Origin: an uncultured Lachnospiraceae bacterium
GTDB lineage: Bacteria > Bacillota_A > Clostridia > Lachnospirales > Lachnospiraceae
Assembly (NCBI GenBank): GCA_947564305.1
Contig: CANOBT010000026.1
Location: forward strand, 1-47,897
Direction of reading: 5' to 3'
DNA length: 47,897 bases
The notes under the pieces are model-generated. The model made no database searches, was not told the DNA's origin, and saw only the letters and a program-made list of their open reading frames with translations. The position numbers and the translations under genes are program-made. This document shows positions 33,670-43,650 of this stretch, piece after piece; the stretch's first letter is position 1; each line of letters starts with the position of its first letter.

Positions 33670-34800
33670 GTGGAACACCATAACCGGGTATATGCAAAAA
33701 TAGATTTAGATGCCATTGCATATAATATGGAACAGATGAAGCAGCGGATAGGTGATGAAGCACGGATGATTGCTGTCATAAAAACAGATGGCTATGGGCA
33801 TGGTGCGGTTCCGATTGCAGAATTATTTGAGGACACAGAGTATGTATGGGGCTATGCGGTGGCCGCTTTAGAAGAAGCTGTCCAGCTTCGAGAAGCAGGG
33901 ATAAAGAAGCCGATATTGGTATTGGGATGTATTTTTCCGGATCAGTATGAAGAAATGATTTCTTATGAGATTCGTGCCGCTGTCTATACGAAGGAAATGG
34001 CAGTGGATATGGCCAAGGCAGCAGAAAAGGAGAACAAGACAGCATACTTCCATATAAAAATAGATACCGGCATGGGCCGAATCGGTTTTCCGGTTTCCAA
34101 TGACAGTGCAGATGAGATTGCAGAGATTGGAAAACTTTCAGGTGTAAAAATAGAAGGGATGTTTACACACTTTGCAAAGGCGGATGAGACGGATAAATCT
34201 TTTACTTGGGAACAGCATGAACAGTTTATGCGGATGCAGGAGAATTTACAAGGACGAGGAGTGGAGATTCCATATCTAAGCTGTGATAACAGTGCGGGAA
34301 TCATTGATTTCCCGGAGCTGAAGCATCAGCTTGTACGTGCAGGCATTGCGCTGTATGGCTTGTATCCGTCTGAGGAGGTAGAACAGAGCGCAGTGCATTT
34401 ACGGCCGGCACTGGAATTAGTCAGCCACATCTCCTATGTAAAAGATGTGGAGCCAGGTACATCAATTAGTTATGGAGGAACATTTACGGCTCCAAAGAAA
34501 ATGAGGGTGGCTACGATTCCGGTGGGGTATGGAGACGGATATCCCAGGTCCCTTTCCAACAAAGGAGAAGTCCTGATTCATGGGAAACGGGCCAGAATAC
34601 TTGGCCGGGTCTGTATGGACCAGTTCATGGTAGATGTGACAGACATTCCGGATGTGAAATTCATGGACCGGGTGACATTGATAGGCTGTGACAGGGAAGA
34701 GAGAATCTCTGTCGAGGAACTCAGTGCTTTGAGCGGTCGTTTCCACTATGAATTCGTGTGCTGTCTGGGAAAACGAATTCCCAGAGTTTATATCCGATGA
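33670..34800 (+). CDS. alr: alanine racemase Alr
   Basis: Alr interconverts L- and D-alanine with PLP, supplying D-Ala for the cell wall. The 376-residue protein has PLP-lysine K38 in IKTDGYGHG, IDTGMGRIGF, RAGIALYGLYP, the second catalytic base in ISYGGTF, and GYGDGYPRSLSN. The start is GTG at 33670 with GGAGGA 9 bases before; the GTG at 33664 is only 3 bases away. It is followed by mazF after a 97-bp gap, where other Firmicutes usually keep the antitoxin. Confidence 0.95.
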   Translation: MEHHNRVYAKIDLDAIAYNMEQMKQRIGDEARMIAVIKTDGYGHGAVPIAELFEDTEYVWGYAVAALEEAVQLREAGIKKPILVLGCIFPDQYEEMISYEIRAAVYTKEMAVDMAKAAEKENKTAYFHIKIDTGMGRIGFPVSNDSADEIAEIGKLSGVKIEGMFTHFAKADETDKSFTWEQHEQFMRMQENLQGRGVEIPYLSCDNSAGIIDFPELKHQLVRAGIALYGLYPSEEVEQSAVHLRPALELVSHISYVKDVEPGTSISYGGTFTAPKKMRVATIPVGYGDGYPRSLSNKGEVLIHGKRARILGRVCMDQFMVDVTDIPDVKFMDRVTLIGCDREERISVEELSALSGRFHYEFVCCLGKRIPRVYIR

Positions 34801-34897
34801 ACTTTGTATATTTCCGAAAAAAGCGGGAATACTGTAAGTACCATTCGATGTCAAAACAGAGAAATGGAAAAGAGGTAAAATCGGAGAGTGAGAAATT

Positions 34898-35245
34898 TTG
34901 ACGATCAAACGTGGAGATATTTATTATGCGGATTTAAGCCCGGTCGTAGGTTCAGAACAGGGAGGCATTCGTCCTGTCCTGATCATCCAGAACGATGTGG
35001 GCAACCGGCACAGTCCGACAGTAATCTGTGCTGCGGTTACATCACGGATGAATAAGGCAAAGCTGCCAACACACATTGAGATTAGTGCACAGAAGTACCA
35101 TATCATAAAAAATTCAGTGATTCTGTTGGAGCAGATTCGCACCATTGATAAACAACGCCTGCGTGAATTTGTCTGTCACGTGGACAGCAGGATGATGGGG
35201 AAAGTCAATGAAGCAATTCGGATCAGCTTAGAGCTGAATACATAA
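34898..35245 (+). CDS. ndoA: MazF/NdoA-type mRNA interferase, no antitoxin beside it
   Basis: The 115-residue PemK/MazF endoribonuclease has the family core: [51 protein letters not shown]. It closely resembles Bacillus EndoA, which cuts single-stranded mRNA at short motifs. The start is TTG at 34898 with GGAGAG 9 bases before, no in-frame ATG being near. The usual partner antitoxin gene (ndoAI/mazE) between alr and the toxin is missing; the 97-bp gap holds only an unsupported 17-codon frame. Confidence 0.93.
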   Translation: MTIKRGDIYYADLSPVVGSEQGGIRPVLIIQNDVGNRHSPTVICAAVTSRMNKAKLPTHIEISAQKYHIIKNSVILLEQIRTIDKQRLREFVCHVDSRMMGKVNEAIRISLELNT

Positions 35246-35255
35246 ACCGAAATGC

Positions 35256-35284
35256 TTTACAGATAGAAAAAAGAGTGGTAAACT
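35256..35284 (+). promoter_or_regulatory. sigma-A promoter for yebC
   Basis: TTTACA (35256-35261), 17 bp and TAAACT (35279-35284) lie 41 bp before the yebC ATG. Confidence 0.55.
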
Positions 35285-35325
35285 AAAGGACGACTATGCA
35301 TTAGGAGAAAGAGGAGAAGGAAAAG

Positions 35326-36060
35326 ATGTCAGGACATTCAAAATTTGCAAATATTAAGCATAAAAAGGAAAAAAATGATGCTGCAAAGGGAAAGATTTTC
35401 ACAAAGATCGGACGTGAGCTTGCGGTTGCGGTAAAGGAAGGCGGCGGTCCGGATCCGGCTAATAACAGCAGACTGCGTGATGTCATTGCCAAGGCGAAAT
35501 CTAATAATATGCCCAATGACACTATAGACCGGAATATCAAAAAGGCGGCAGGAGAAGGTTCTGCGGATAATTATGAGCATATTACATATGAAGGGTATGG
35601 TCCAAATGGTACGGCAATCATTGTAAAGACATTGACAGATAACAAGAACCGTACAGCATCCAATGTGAGGAATGCATTCACAAAAGGAAGCGGTAATGTA
35701 GGGACACCTGGCTGTGTGTCATTTATGTTTGATGAAAAAGGACAGATTTTCGTAGCACGGGAAGACTGTGAGATGGATGCGGATGAGCTGATGATGCTGG
35801 CATTGGATGCAGGAGCCGAAGATTTTTCCGAGGATGAGGAAAGTTTTGAAATTTTGACAGCTCCCGCAGATTTCAGTGAGGTCCGTTTAAAATTGGAAGA
35901 AGCCGGCATTCCTATGGCAGAGGCAGAGGTTACAATGATTCCACAGACCTATGTGGAACTGACCAGTGAGGAGGACATTAAGAATATCCAGAAGACGTTG
36001 GACCTTTTGGAAGAAGATGATGATGTCCAGGACGTATATCACAACTGGAATGAAGAATAA
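35326..36060 (+). CDS. yebC: YebC/PmpR family protein (TACO1-like)
   Basis: The 244-residue protein has the family start [14 protein letters not shown] (most members have Trp at position 7, here Phe), [45 protein letters not shown] and [15 protein letters not shown]. It was long described as a transcriptional regulator; recent work links the family to translation through polyproline stretches. GGAGAAGGAAAAG is before the ATG. It follows mazF, a common Firmicute arrangement, and metY is 32 bp downstream. Confidence 0.94.
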   Translation: MSGHSKFANIKHKKEKNDAAKGKIFTKIGRELAVAVKEGGGPDPANNSRLRDVIAKAKSNNMPNDTIDRNIKKAAGEGSADNYEHITYEGYGPNGTAIIVKTLTDNKNRTASNVRNAFTKGSGNVGTPGCVSFMFDEKGQIFVAREDCEMDADELMMLALDAGAEDFSEDEESFEILTAPADFSEVRLKLEEAGIPMAEAEVTMIPQTYVELTSEEDIKNIQKTLDLLEEDDDVQDVYHNWNEE

Positions 36061-36092
36061 TAATGAAGAACATATAGAATGAGGAAAAAGAC

Positions 36093-37367
36093 ATGAGCGA
36101 TTTTAGGATAGAGACAAAATGTATTCAGTCAGGATATGAGCCGGGAAACGGAGAGCCACGTGTGCTGCCGATTTATCAGAGCACTACATATCGGTATACA
36201 AGCAGTGAACAGATGGGAAGACTGTTTGATTTAGAAGAATCTGGATATTTTTATACCAGACTGCAGAATCCGACCAATGATGCTGTGGCTGCAAAAATCT
36301 GCGATTTGGAAGGCGGAGAGGCGGCGATGCTGACGTCTTCAGGCCAGGCTGCAAGCTTTTATTCTGTTATGAATATTGCCGGAGCAGGAGATCATATCGT
36401 TTGTTCCTCTGCGCTTTATGGCGGTACATATAATTTGTATGCACATACACTTAAGAAAATGGGAGTGGACGCAACGTTTGTGGATCCGGACTGTACATCG
36501 GAGGAATTGGATGCTGCTTTTCAGGAGAACACCAAGGCTGTTTTTGGTGAGACAATTGCCAACCCCGCCTTGGCAGTGTTGGATTTTGAGAAATTTGCAA
36601 AAGCCGCGCATGCACATGGGGTTCCATTTATCGTGGATAATACATTTGCGACACCGATGAACTGCCGTCCATTCGAGTGGGGGGCTGATATTGTAATCCA
36701 TTCTACCACAAAATACATGGATGGTCATGCCACTTGTGTGGGCGGTGCCATTGTAGACAGTGGAAATTTTGACTGGGAAGCATATGGAGAGAAGTTTCCG
36801 GGACTGACAACTCCGGATGAAACATATCACGGAATCGTTTATACACAGAAATTTGGGAAAAAAGCCTATATTACAAAAGCAACCGCACAGTTGATGCGGG
36901 ATTTGGGCTCGATTCAATCCCCGCAGAATGCATTTTTGTTGAATTTAGGTCTGGAGACATTGCATCTTCGGATGGAGCGCCACTGTGAAAATGCACTTGC
37001 GGCTGCAAAATATTTAAAGAACCACGAGAAAGTGGCATGGGTGTCTTACCCGTCTCTTCCGGGAGATAAGTACTATGAGCGGGCACAGAAATACCTGCCG
37101 AACGGAAGCTGCGGAGTTCTTACTTTCGGATTAAAGGGTGGACGGTCAGCCGCTGTGGAAATGATGGATAAGTTGAAAATGATTGCGATAGTGACACATG
37201 TAGCAGATGCGCGCAGCTGCGTACTGCACCCTGCAAGCCATACGCATCGTCAGATGAATGAAAAGGAGCTTTTAGAGGCAGGAGTTCAGCCGGATTTGAT
37301 TCGTTTTAGTGTTGGAATTGAGAATATTGATGATATTATCGCGGATTTAGAGCAGGCATTGCTTTAA
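36093..37367 (+). CDS. metY: O-acetylhomoserine sulfhydrylase MetY
   Basis: This PLP enzyme of the Cys/Met metabolism family makes homocysteine from O-acetylhomoserine and sulfide. The 424 residues, the TPDETYHGIVYTQKFGKKAY insertion and SPQNAFLLNLGLETLHLRM mark the MetY branch over gamma-lyases of about 400 residues. The PLP lysine is in HSTTKYMDGHAT. Further motifs are YTRLQNPTNDAV and HPASHTHRQM. GAGGAAA lies before the ATG. It feeds homocysteine to the B12-dependent MetH of this window. A gamma-lyase activity cannot be excluded. Confidence 0.9.
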   Translation: MSDFRIETKCIQSGYEPGNGEPRVLPIYQSTTYRYTSSEQMGRLFDLEESGYFYTRLQNPTNDAVAAKICDLEGGEAAMLTSSGQAASFYSVMNIAGAGDHIVCSSALYGGTYNLYAHTLKKMGVDATFVDPDCTSEELDAAFQENTKAVFGETIANPALAVLDFEKFAKAAHAHGVPFIVDNTFATPMNCRPFEWGADIVIHSTTKYMDGHATCVGGAIVDSGNFDWEAYGEKFPGLTTPDETYHGIVYTQKFGKKAYITKATAQLMRDLGSIQSPQNAFLLNLGLETLHLRMERHCENALAAAKYLKNHEKVAWVSYPSLPGDKYYERAQKYLPNGSCGVLTFGLKGGRSAAVEMMDKLKMIAIVTHVADARSCVLHPASHTHRQMNEKELLEAGVQPDLIRFSVGIENIDDIIADLEQALL

Positions 37368-37372
37368 CTGGA

Positions 37373-37411
37373 ATGGTATGGATGTATACAATTTATGTCC
37401 ATACCATTTTT
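37373..37411 (+). terminator. Rho-independent terminator after metY
   Basis: ATGGTATGGA (37373-37382) pairs perfectly with TCCATACCAT (37398-37407), followed by TTTTT. Confidence 0.85.
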
Positions 37412-37514
37412 CTTTCTTCCTCTTTTACCGGCATTTGGTGGTGTGGTTCTATATATAGGAAGAAAATGGTTGCGTTTGATTTTGTGAAAATGGATTAAGA
37501 AACAAAAAAGTTCC

Positions 37515-37544
37515 GTATATTCCCTTCTTTTTTTCGCATACTAT
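37515..37544 (+). promoter_or_regulatory. sigma-E-like sporulation promoter of tepA
   Basis: GTATATT (37515-37521), 15 bp and CATACTAT (37537-37544) resemble the mother-cell sigma-E consensus, with one mismatch in each box. The start codon is about 32 bp downstream. Confidence 0.45.
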
Positions 37545-37575
37545 TGTTTAGAAAAAACAGGAGGGTTGTGAGAAC

Positions 37576-38295
37576 ATGGAACAGAGAAAGGATACGGAAC
37601 AATCGCCGGAAAAGAAGGAAGAAAAACGGGAGGAAATAAAAGAAACCGGAACCATGGAGTTGAATCGGAATCCGGGACGGCACCGGATACAGCTTATGAC
37701 AATTATAGGAGAGATTGAAGGTCATGAGGCGGTATCTGGCAACACGAAAGCCACAAAATATGAACATTTGCTTCCTAGACTTGCAGAGGCGGAGGACAGT
37801 GAGGATGTGGAGGGGGTATTGATTCTTCTGAATACACTTGGAGGAGATGTGGAAGCCGGACTAGCGATTGCGGAAATGATTGCATCTTTGAGCAAGCCTA
37901 CGGTTTCTCTTGTATTGGGTGGAAGCCATTCGATTGGAGGACCGCTGGCGGTGTCAGCAGACTATTCCTTTATTGTACCAAGCGGCACCATGATCGTGCA
38001 TCCAGTGCGCTCCAGCGGTATGTTTATCGGAGTATACCAGAGTTATCGGAATATGGAACGGACACAGGACCGGATTACGAATTTTATTGCAGAGCATTCG
38101 AGAATCAGCCAGAAAAGGCTAGAGGAATTAATGCTGGACCCTACACAGCTTGTCAAAGATGTAGGGACCATGTTAGAAGGAGAAGATGCTGTCAGGGAAG
38201 GGCTGATTGATGAAGTGGGAGGCATCAGTCAAGCTATGCAAAAGCTTCATGAGATGATAGAGGAACGCCGGGAAATGGGAGACTGTGAAATCTGA
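37576..38295 (+). CDS. tepA: ClpP-like serine protease TepA
   Basis: The 239-residue protein belongs to the ClpP/crotonase fold and is close to Bacillus TepA/YmfB: TIIGEIEGHEA, TKYEHLLPRLAEAE, NTLGGDVEAGLAIAEMI, catalytic serine region GGSHSIGGPLA, and His in MIVHPVRSSG. A charged 35-residue N-terminal extension (KKEEKREEIKETG) is extra. GGAGGG lies 10 bases before the ATG. It is directly upstream of ftsK/spoIIIE, as in Bacillus. The role (protein translocation or turnover) is poorly known. Confidence 0.9.
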   Translation: MEQRKDTEQSPEKKEEKREEIKETGTMELNRNPGRHRIQLMTIIGEIEGHEAVSGNTKATKYEHLLPRLAEAEDSEDVEGVLILLNTLGGDVEAGLAIAEMIASLSKPTVSLVLGGSHSIGGPLAVSADYSFIVPSGTMIVHPVRSSGMFIGVYQSYRNMERTQDRITNFIAEHSRISQKRLEELMLDPTQLVKDVGTMLEGEDAVREGLIDEVGGISQAMQKLHEMIEERREMGDCEI

Positions 38296-38343
38296 CACAG
38301 TTTCCCGCCCATTTTGGGATGAAAAACAAAATAAAATTTTTTA

Positions 38344-38372
38344 ATGACAGTTTTTTGAAAAAATGCTATACT
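38344..38372 (+). promoter_or_regulatory. sigma-A promoter for ftsK/spoIIIE
   Basis: ATGACA (38344-38349), 17 bp and TATACT (38367-38372) lie 37 bp before the start. Confidence 0.6.
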
Positions 38373-38409
38373 ATTTTCTACTACGTTTAAATGCCAAGGG
38401 GGAAGTATA

Positions 38410-41001
38410 ATGGCTGCAAAGTCAACCAGAAAGAAAAGAAATACAAAAGAGGAGGCAAAAAAGACGCAGGAAAGCCCGGCGCTGCAGCAGGAGATTATCA
38501 TCCTGTGCGTGTTGGCGGCAAGCATCTTGATGCTGATCAGTAATTTTGGGCTTGGCGGGCTTGCAGGTGAAGTCTGCTCGGCCGTGCTGTTCGGGATTTT
38601 TGGGTGGATGGCGTATCTGATTCCGATTTTGGTTTTTGGGGCAGCTGCCTTTTTGATTTCAAACAGAGGCAATACCCACGCCTACATAAAAATAGCGGCA
38701 TTGCTAGGCCTGCTCATCGTGGTCTGCGCGTTACTGGAGCTGGCAATGAATCCATATACACCGGGAACAGGACTTTTGACCTATTATAAACAGGCAAGTA
38801 TCCACAAGAATGCCGGAGGGTTCTTAGGAGGATGTCTGGTCACATTATTATGTCCCACAATAGGAGTAGTCGGAAGCTATGTAGTGCTGATTGTGTTAGG
38901 GATCATCTGTATGATTCTGATTACGGAAAAATCGCTCTTAAAGCCATTGGGAAAAGGGAGCAGAAGGGTATATGAAGGGGCAAAGCAGCGTCACGAAACC
39001 TCCGTTATCCGCAGACAGGAACGGGGACAGCAGATGGAGCCAAGGGCAGCCCGCAGGTCATCCAAATCAAAGGGAGTCCAGGGACGGAAAGTATCAGGAG
39101 TTTCCTTTGCAACCACGTTGACAGAAGGGCCGAAGTCACCTGAGATACAGGAATTAACAGCAGAGCCGTTATCTCAGGAACAATCTGAGATGGCAGAGGA
39201 CCTGCCGGGAGCGGTGCACACGGTAGACGAGGCATTCGTAGACAGTCCGGTGCAGTCACCGTTTGAGGAACTGGTCATCAATCGGGCGGAGCCAGCTTTG
39301 GAGGAGCAGAAAGAACCTGTTCAGGAAGAAGGACTCCAGGAGGAAATTGAGTTTAAAGAGGTGCAGACACCAGAGAAGGCTGCGGAACCTAAGAAGAAAG
39401 AAGAGACTATACAAGAAACTCAGAGCAAGCAGAAAAAAACAGCGAAGAATACGGCACAGGAGCTGGAGGCAGAAACGGCTGCAGTGGAGGAGAGTATTCA
39501 GGCACAGGAGGCGGTGCCGCAGAAAAAGGTATATTCTGTACCACCGCTGGAGTTCTTGAAAAAAGGGAAGAAATCAGGAGGTGATTCTGATGAACAGCTT
39601 CGTGCCACAGCACGGAAATTGGAGCAGACTTTACAGAATTTTGGTGTAAAGGTACATGTAACCAATGCAAGCTGTGGACCCTCTGTCACCCGATATGAAT
39701 TACAGCCGGAGCAAGGTGTGAAGGTCAGCAAGATTGTCGGCTTATCCGATGATATCAAGCTGAATCTGGCGGTGACAGATTTACGAATCGAAGCGCCCAT
39801 CCCTGGTAAAGCTGCTGTGGGAATTGAAGTGCCGAACAGTGAGAATACGGCGGTGATGCTGCGTGATTTATTAGAATCCAAAGAATTTCAACAGAGTAAG
39901 TCAAAGATTACGGTTGCAGTGGGGAAAGATATTGCTGGACAGACTATTGTGGCTGATATCGCCAAGATGCCTCATATCCTCGTAGCAGGTTCCACAGGCT
40001 CCGGAAAGTCTGTGTGTATCAATACGATGATCATGAGTATCATTTATAAGGCGGACCCGGAAGATGTGAAGCTCATTATGGTAGATCCCAAGGTGGTAGA
40101 ACTGAGTGTCTACAATGGGATTCCGCATCTGTTGATTCCGGTTGTTACAGACCCGAAAAAGGCGGCAGGTGCATTGAATTGGGCTGTGGCGGAAATGATG
40201 AAGCGGTATGATCTGTTTGCCAAATATAATGTGAGGGATTTAAAAGGATTCAATGAAAAAGCAGAACAGATGGCGGATACGGACGAGTCGTTGAAAAAGA
40301 TGCCTCAGATTGTGATTATTGTAGATGAGTTGGCAGATTTGATGATGGTAGCTCCTAAAGATGTAGAAGGGGCAATCTGTCGTCTGGCGCAGCTTGCAAG
40401 AGCTGCCGGGCTGCATTTGATTCTGGCGACTCAGAGGCCCTCTGTCAATGTCATTACCGGGCTGATTAAGGCCAATATGCCGTCCAGAATTGCATTTGCC
40501 GTATCATCGGGTGTAGACTCCCGAACGATTATTGATATGTCTGGTGCGGAAAAGCTTCTTGGAAAAGGGGATATGCTGTTTTATCCGACAGGAGTTCCGA
40601 AGCCAATGCGAGTACAAGGTTCCTTCGTGTCAGATAAAGAAGTGCAGAAGGTCGTAGAGTATCTGATAGAAAATAACGGAGATGCGAATTACAGTAATGA
40701 GTTGGAAGAACATATGAATGCAGACGTTGGCGGCGAAGGAATCCCCATCTCAGGAGCAGAAGCAGAGAATGGCAACAACAGGGATCAATATTTTGTGGAT
40801 GCAGGGCATCTGATTATTGATAAGGAGAAAGCTTCTATCGGTATGCTTCAAAGGATGTTTAAGATAGGGTTTAACCGTGCCGCTCGGGTTATGGATCAGC
40901 TTGCAGAGGCAGGGGTAGTGGGACCGGAAGAAGGGACAAAGCCACGGAAAGTTTTAATGACGGCAGAAGAATTTGAAGCATATTTACAGGAAAATGGATG
41001 A
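38410..41001 (+). CDS. spoIIIE: DNA translocase FtsK/SpoIIIE
   Basis: This septal motor pumps chromosomal DNA during division and into the forespore. The 863-residue chain has about four membrane segments in the first 180 residues, then a Glu/Lys-rich linker (about 200-380) and the RecA-like motor with Walker A GSTGSGKS (527-534) and Walker B IVIIVDELADL. The conserved ATQRPSVNVITGLIKANMPS segment and a C-terminal gamma winged helix for KOPS/SRS-like sequence reading (SIGMLQRMFKIGFNRAARVM) follow. The tepA neighbour favours the SpoIIIE label; one protein may do both jobs. Confidence 0.94.
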   Translation: MAAKSTRKKRNTKEEAKKTQESPALQQEIIILCVLAASILMLISNFGLGGLAGEVCSAVLFGIFGWMAYLIPILVFGAAAFLISNRGNTHAYIKIAALLGLLIVVCALLELAMNPYTPGTGLLTYYKQASIHKNAGGFLGGCLVTLLCPTIGVVGSYVVLIVLGIICMILITEKSLLKPLGKGSRRVYEGAKQRHETSVIRRQERGQQMEPRAARRSSKSKGVQGRKVSGVSFATTLTEGPKSPEIQELTAEPLSQEQSEMAEDLPGAVHTVDEAFVDSPVQSPFEELVINRAEPALEEQKEPVQEEGLQEEIEFKEVQTPEKAAEPKKKEETIQETQSKQKKTAKNTAQELEAETAAVEESIQAQEAVPQKKVYSVPPLEFLKKGKKSGGDSDEQLRATARKLEQTLQNFGVKVHVTNASCGPSVTRYELQPEQGVKVSKIVGLSDDIKLNLAVTDLRIEAPIPGKAAVGIEVPNSENTAVMLRDLLESKEFQQSKSKITVAVGKDIAGQTIVADIAKMPHILVAGSTGSGKSVCINTMIMSIIYKADPEDVKLIMVDPKVVELSVYNGIPHLLIPVVTDPKKAAGALNWAVAEMMKRYDLFAKYNVRDLKGFNEKAEQMADTDESLKKMPQIVIIVDELADLMMVAPKDVEGAICRLAQLARAAGLHLILATQRPSVNVITGLIKANMPSRIAFAVSSGVDSRTIIDMSGAEKLLGKGDMLFYPTGVPKPMRVQGSFVSDKEVQKVVEYLIENNGDANYSNELEEHMNADVGGEGIPISGAEAENGNNRDQYFVDAGHLIIDKEKASIGMLQRMFKIGFNRAARVMDQLAEAGVVGPEEGTKPRKVLMTAEEFEAYLQENG

Positions 41002-41048
41002 TATAGTGAAACTCAAGATTGATTATAAATATCAGGGAGGTATTACAG

Positions 41049-42719
41049 ATGAAGACAGATATTCAGATTGCACAGGAAGCACAGATGCAGCCAATTACAG
41101 AGATTGCAAAAAAGGCAGGGATACCAGAAGAAGACCTGGAGCTTTATGGAAAGTATAAAGCAAAGCTCTCCGATGATTATTGGGAGAAGATTAAGGAGAA
41201 CAAGGATGGGAAGCTGGTCCTGGTAACGGCAATCAATCCGACTCCGGCTGGGGAGGGAAAGACAACGACTACTGTTGGACTCGGACAGGCTATGGCAAAA
41301 TTAGGCAAAAAATCCATTATTGCATTGCGTGAACCGTCGCTCGGTCCTTGTTTTGGAATCAAGGGCGGTGCAGCAGGAGGTGGTTATGCGCAGGTTGTGC
41401 CAATGGAGGATTTGAATCTGCATTTCACCGGAGATTTTCATGCGATTACATCTGCCAATAACCTTCTAGCTGCCATGTTAGATAACCATATTCAGCAGGG
41501 AAATGCGCTGCAGATCGATTCCAGACAGGTAGTCTGGAAGCGGTGTCTGGATATGAATGACAGGGTGCTTCGCAATATTGTAGTTGGTTTAGGGAATAAG
41601 ATGGATGGAATGGTGAGAGAGGACCATTTTGTCATTACAGTTGCTTCAGAAATCATGGCAATCCTCTGCCTGGCAGATGATCTGAAAGACTTAAAAGCAA
41701 GATTGGGACGCATTATTGTAGCATACAATTTTGCCGGTGATCCGGTTACAGCAGAAGATTTACACGCGACAGGTGCAATGGCAGCTTTGTTAAAGGATGC
41801 GATTAAACCGAATCTCATCCAGACATTAGAACATACTCCCGCGTTAGTGCATGGTGGACCATTTGCCAACATTGCACATGGATGTAACAGCGTGCGTGCC
41901 ACGAAGATGGCACTGAAAATGAGTGATATCACGATTACAGAGGCAGGATTCGGAGCAGATTTGGGCGCCGAGAAATTCTTGGATATCAAGTGCCGAAAGG
42001 CAGGACTGAAACCAGATGCAGTCGTTTTAGTTGCAACAGTACGGGCTTTAAAATATAATGGCGGGGTTGCGAAGGCCGATTTAGGTAAGGAAAATCTGGA
42101 CGCTTTAAAGAAAGGAATTGTGAATCTGGAGAAACATATTGAAAATATACAGAAATATGGAGTGCCTGTGGTTGTCACTTTAAATGCTTTTGTTACGGAC
42201 ACGGAGGCAGAAAATCAGTTTATCCGTCAGTTCTGTGAAGAAAAAGGCTGTGAATTTGCACTCTCTGAGGTTTGGGAAAAAGGAGGAGAAGGTGGAATTG
42301 CCTTGGCGGAAAAGGTATTAGAGACCTTAGAAAACAAAGAAAGTCACTTTCATCCTCTGTATGAAGATAGTCTGTCGTTGAAAGAGAAAATTGAGACTGT
42401 TTCACGGGAGATTTATGGTGCAGGGAATGTCATTTATGAGCCGGCTGCCGAAAAACAGCTCGCTAAGATTGAATCATTAGGATTTAAGGATTTTCCGGTA
42501 TGTATGGCTAAAAATCAGTATTCTCTTTCGGATGATGCTAAGAAACTGGGACGCCCGGAAAACTTTGATATTCATATCCGGGAGGCTTATGTCAGCGCAG
42601 GAGCAGGCTTTGTAGTCGCATTGACCGGAGCAATTATGACGATGCCAGGGCTGCCTAAGACGCCTGCTGCAGACAATATTGATGTATCTGATGATGGAAA
42701 GATTACCGGTCTGTTTTAA
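41049..42719 (+). CDS. fhs: formate-tetrahydrofolate ligase Fhs
   Basis: Fhs makes 10-formyl-THF from formate, THF and ATP. The 556 residues have the P-loop [63 protein letters not shown] and [12 protein letters not shown]. The start at 41049 is chosen because AGGGAGG lies 8 bases before; the upstream ATG at 41019 has none. folD follows 12 bp later, so the pair forms a one-carbon operon. In acetogens this is part of the Wood-Ljungdahl methyl branch, but it is also common in other anaerobes. Confidence 0.96.
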   Translation: MKTDIQIAQEAQMQPITEIAKKAGIPEEDLELYGKYKAKLSDDYWEKIKENKDGKLVLVTAINPTPAGEGKTTTTVGLGQAMAKLGKKSIIALREPSLGPCFGIKGGAAGGGYAQVVPMEDLNLHFTGDFHAITSANNLLAAMLDNHIQQGNALQIDSRQVVWKRCLDMNDRVLRNIVVGLGNKMDGMVREDHFVITVASEIMAILCLADDLKDLKARLGRIIVAYNFAGDPVTAEDLHATGAMAALLKDAIKPNLIQTLEHTPALVHGGPFANIAHGCNSVRATKMALKMSDITITEAGFGADLGAEKFLDIKCRKAGLKPDAVVLVATVRALKYNGGVAKADLGKENLDALKKGIVNLEKHIENIQKYGVPVVVTLNAFVTDTEAENQFIRQFCEEKGCEFALSEVWEKGGEGGIALAEKVLETLENKESHFHPLYEDSLSLKEKIETVSREIYGAGNVIYEPAAEKQLAKIESLGFKDFPVCMAKNQYSLSDDAKKLGRPENFDIHIREAYVSAGAGFVVALTGAIMTMPGLPKTPAADNIDVSDDGKITGLF

Positions 42720-42731
42720 AAGGAGAAATTT

Positions 42732-43574
42732 ATGGCACAGTTGATTGATGGAAAACAGATTTCCAAGGAGATAAAAGATGAGTTGAAGGCAGAAGTAGAG
42801 GTTCTGAAAAGCAAAGGAATACAGATCTGTCTTGCTGTGGTACAGGTAGGACAAGACCCGGCATCCTGTGTGTATGTGAACAATAAAAAGAAAGCTTGTG
42901 CTTATATTGGGATTGAATCCGAGTCCTATGAGCTGCCGCAAGAGGTTACGGAGGAAGAACTGCTTAACCTGGTGGACAAGTTGAATCATTCGGAGCATGT
43001 GAATGGAATATTGGTACAACTTCCTCTTCCGGTCCATATAGACGAGGACAAAGTGATTCGGGCGATTTCTCCTGATAAGGATGTGGATGGATTTCATCCG
43101 GTAAGCGTGGGAAGACTCTGGATAGGGGAGCCAGGTTTTCTTTCCTGTACACCGGCGGGAATTATCCAGCTTTTGAAACGTTCCGGCATTTCCATTGACG
43201 GGAAGGAATGTGTGGTTGTTGGGAGGAGTAATATTGTAGGTAAGCCGATGGCTGCATTGCTTCTTCGAGAACATGGGACAGTTACGGTTGCCCATTCTCA
43301 CACAAAAAATCTTCGGGAAATCACAAAACGGGCGGATATTTTGATCGTGGCTATCGGTAAGCGGCAGTTTATTGATGCCGGATATGTAAAAGAGGGAGCG
43401 GTTGTGATTGACGTGGGGATGCACCGAGATGACAACAATAAGTTATGCGGCGATATTGTATTTGATGAGATTTTTGAGAAGGCATCTGCGGTGACTCCGG
43501 TTCCTGGAGGAGTGGGACCGATGACCATAGCCATGCTGATGAATAATTGTGTGGAGGCAGTGCGGAAACGATAG
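42732..43574 (+). CDS. folD: methylenetetrahydrofolate dehydrogenase/cyclohydrolase FolD
   Basis: FolD interconverts methylene-, methenyl- and formyl-THF with NAD(P). The 280-residue protein has the catalytic lysine in YVNNKKKAC, VNGILVQLPLP, PDKDVDGFHPVSVGRL, CTPAGIIQLL, VVVGRSNIVGKPMAALL and TPVPGGVGPMTIAML. AAAGGAG lies before the ATG. It works with Fhs just upstream and with MetF elsewhere in the window. Confidence 0.96.
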   Translation: MAQLIDGKQISKEIKDELKAEVEVLKSKGIQICLAVVQVGQDPASCVYVNNKKKACAYIGIESESYELPQEVTEEELLNLVDKLNHSEHVNGILVQLPLPVHIDEDKVIRAISPDKDVDGFHPVSVGRLWIGEPGFLSCTPAGIIQLLKRSGISIDGKECVVVGRSNIVGKPMAALLLREHGTVTVAHSHTKNLREITKRADILIVAIGKRQFIDAGYVKEGAVVIDVGMHRDDNNKLCGDIVFDEIFEKASAVTPVPGGVGPMTIAMLMNNCVEAVRKR

Positions 43575-43606
43575 CGTAAAAAGTATCGTATGAAAGAAGA
43601 TACAGA

Positions 43607-43635
43607 CAGTCACTTGCGCTATAAGTGGCTATAAT
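43607..43635 (+). promoter_or_regulatory. possible promoter for zinc-ribbon protein
   Basis: A perfect TATAAT (43630-43635) lies 15 bp before the start codon, but the best -35 at 17 bp is a poor CAGTCA (43607-43612). An AGTCACTT/AAGTGGCT hairpin overlaps. The very short distance makes this tentative. Confidence 0.3.
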
Positions 43636-43650
43636 AAGGGGGAGCACGAG

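Noticed and set aside
34848..34901. 17-codon frame [17 protein letters not shown] in the alr-mazF gap as antitoxin remnant
   Set aside because: No likeness to EndoAI or MazE and no good ribosome binding site.
42477..43424. 315-codon minus-strand frame over fhs-folD
   Set aside because: Antisense to two well-conserved enzymes, with low-quality composition and no ribosome binding site.
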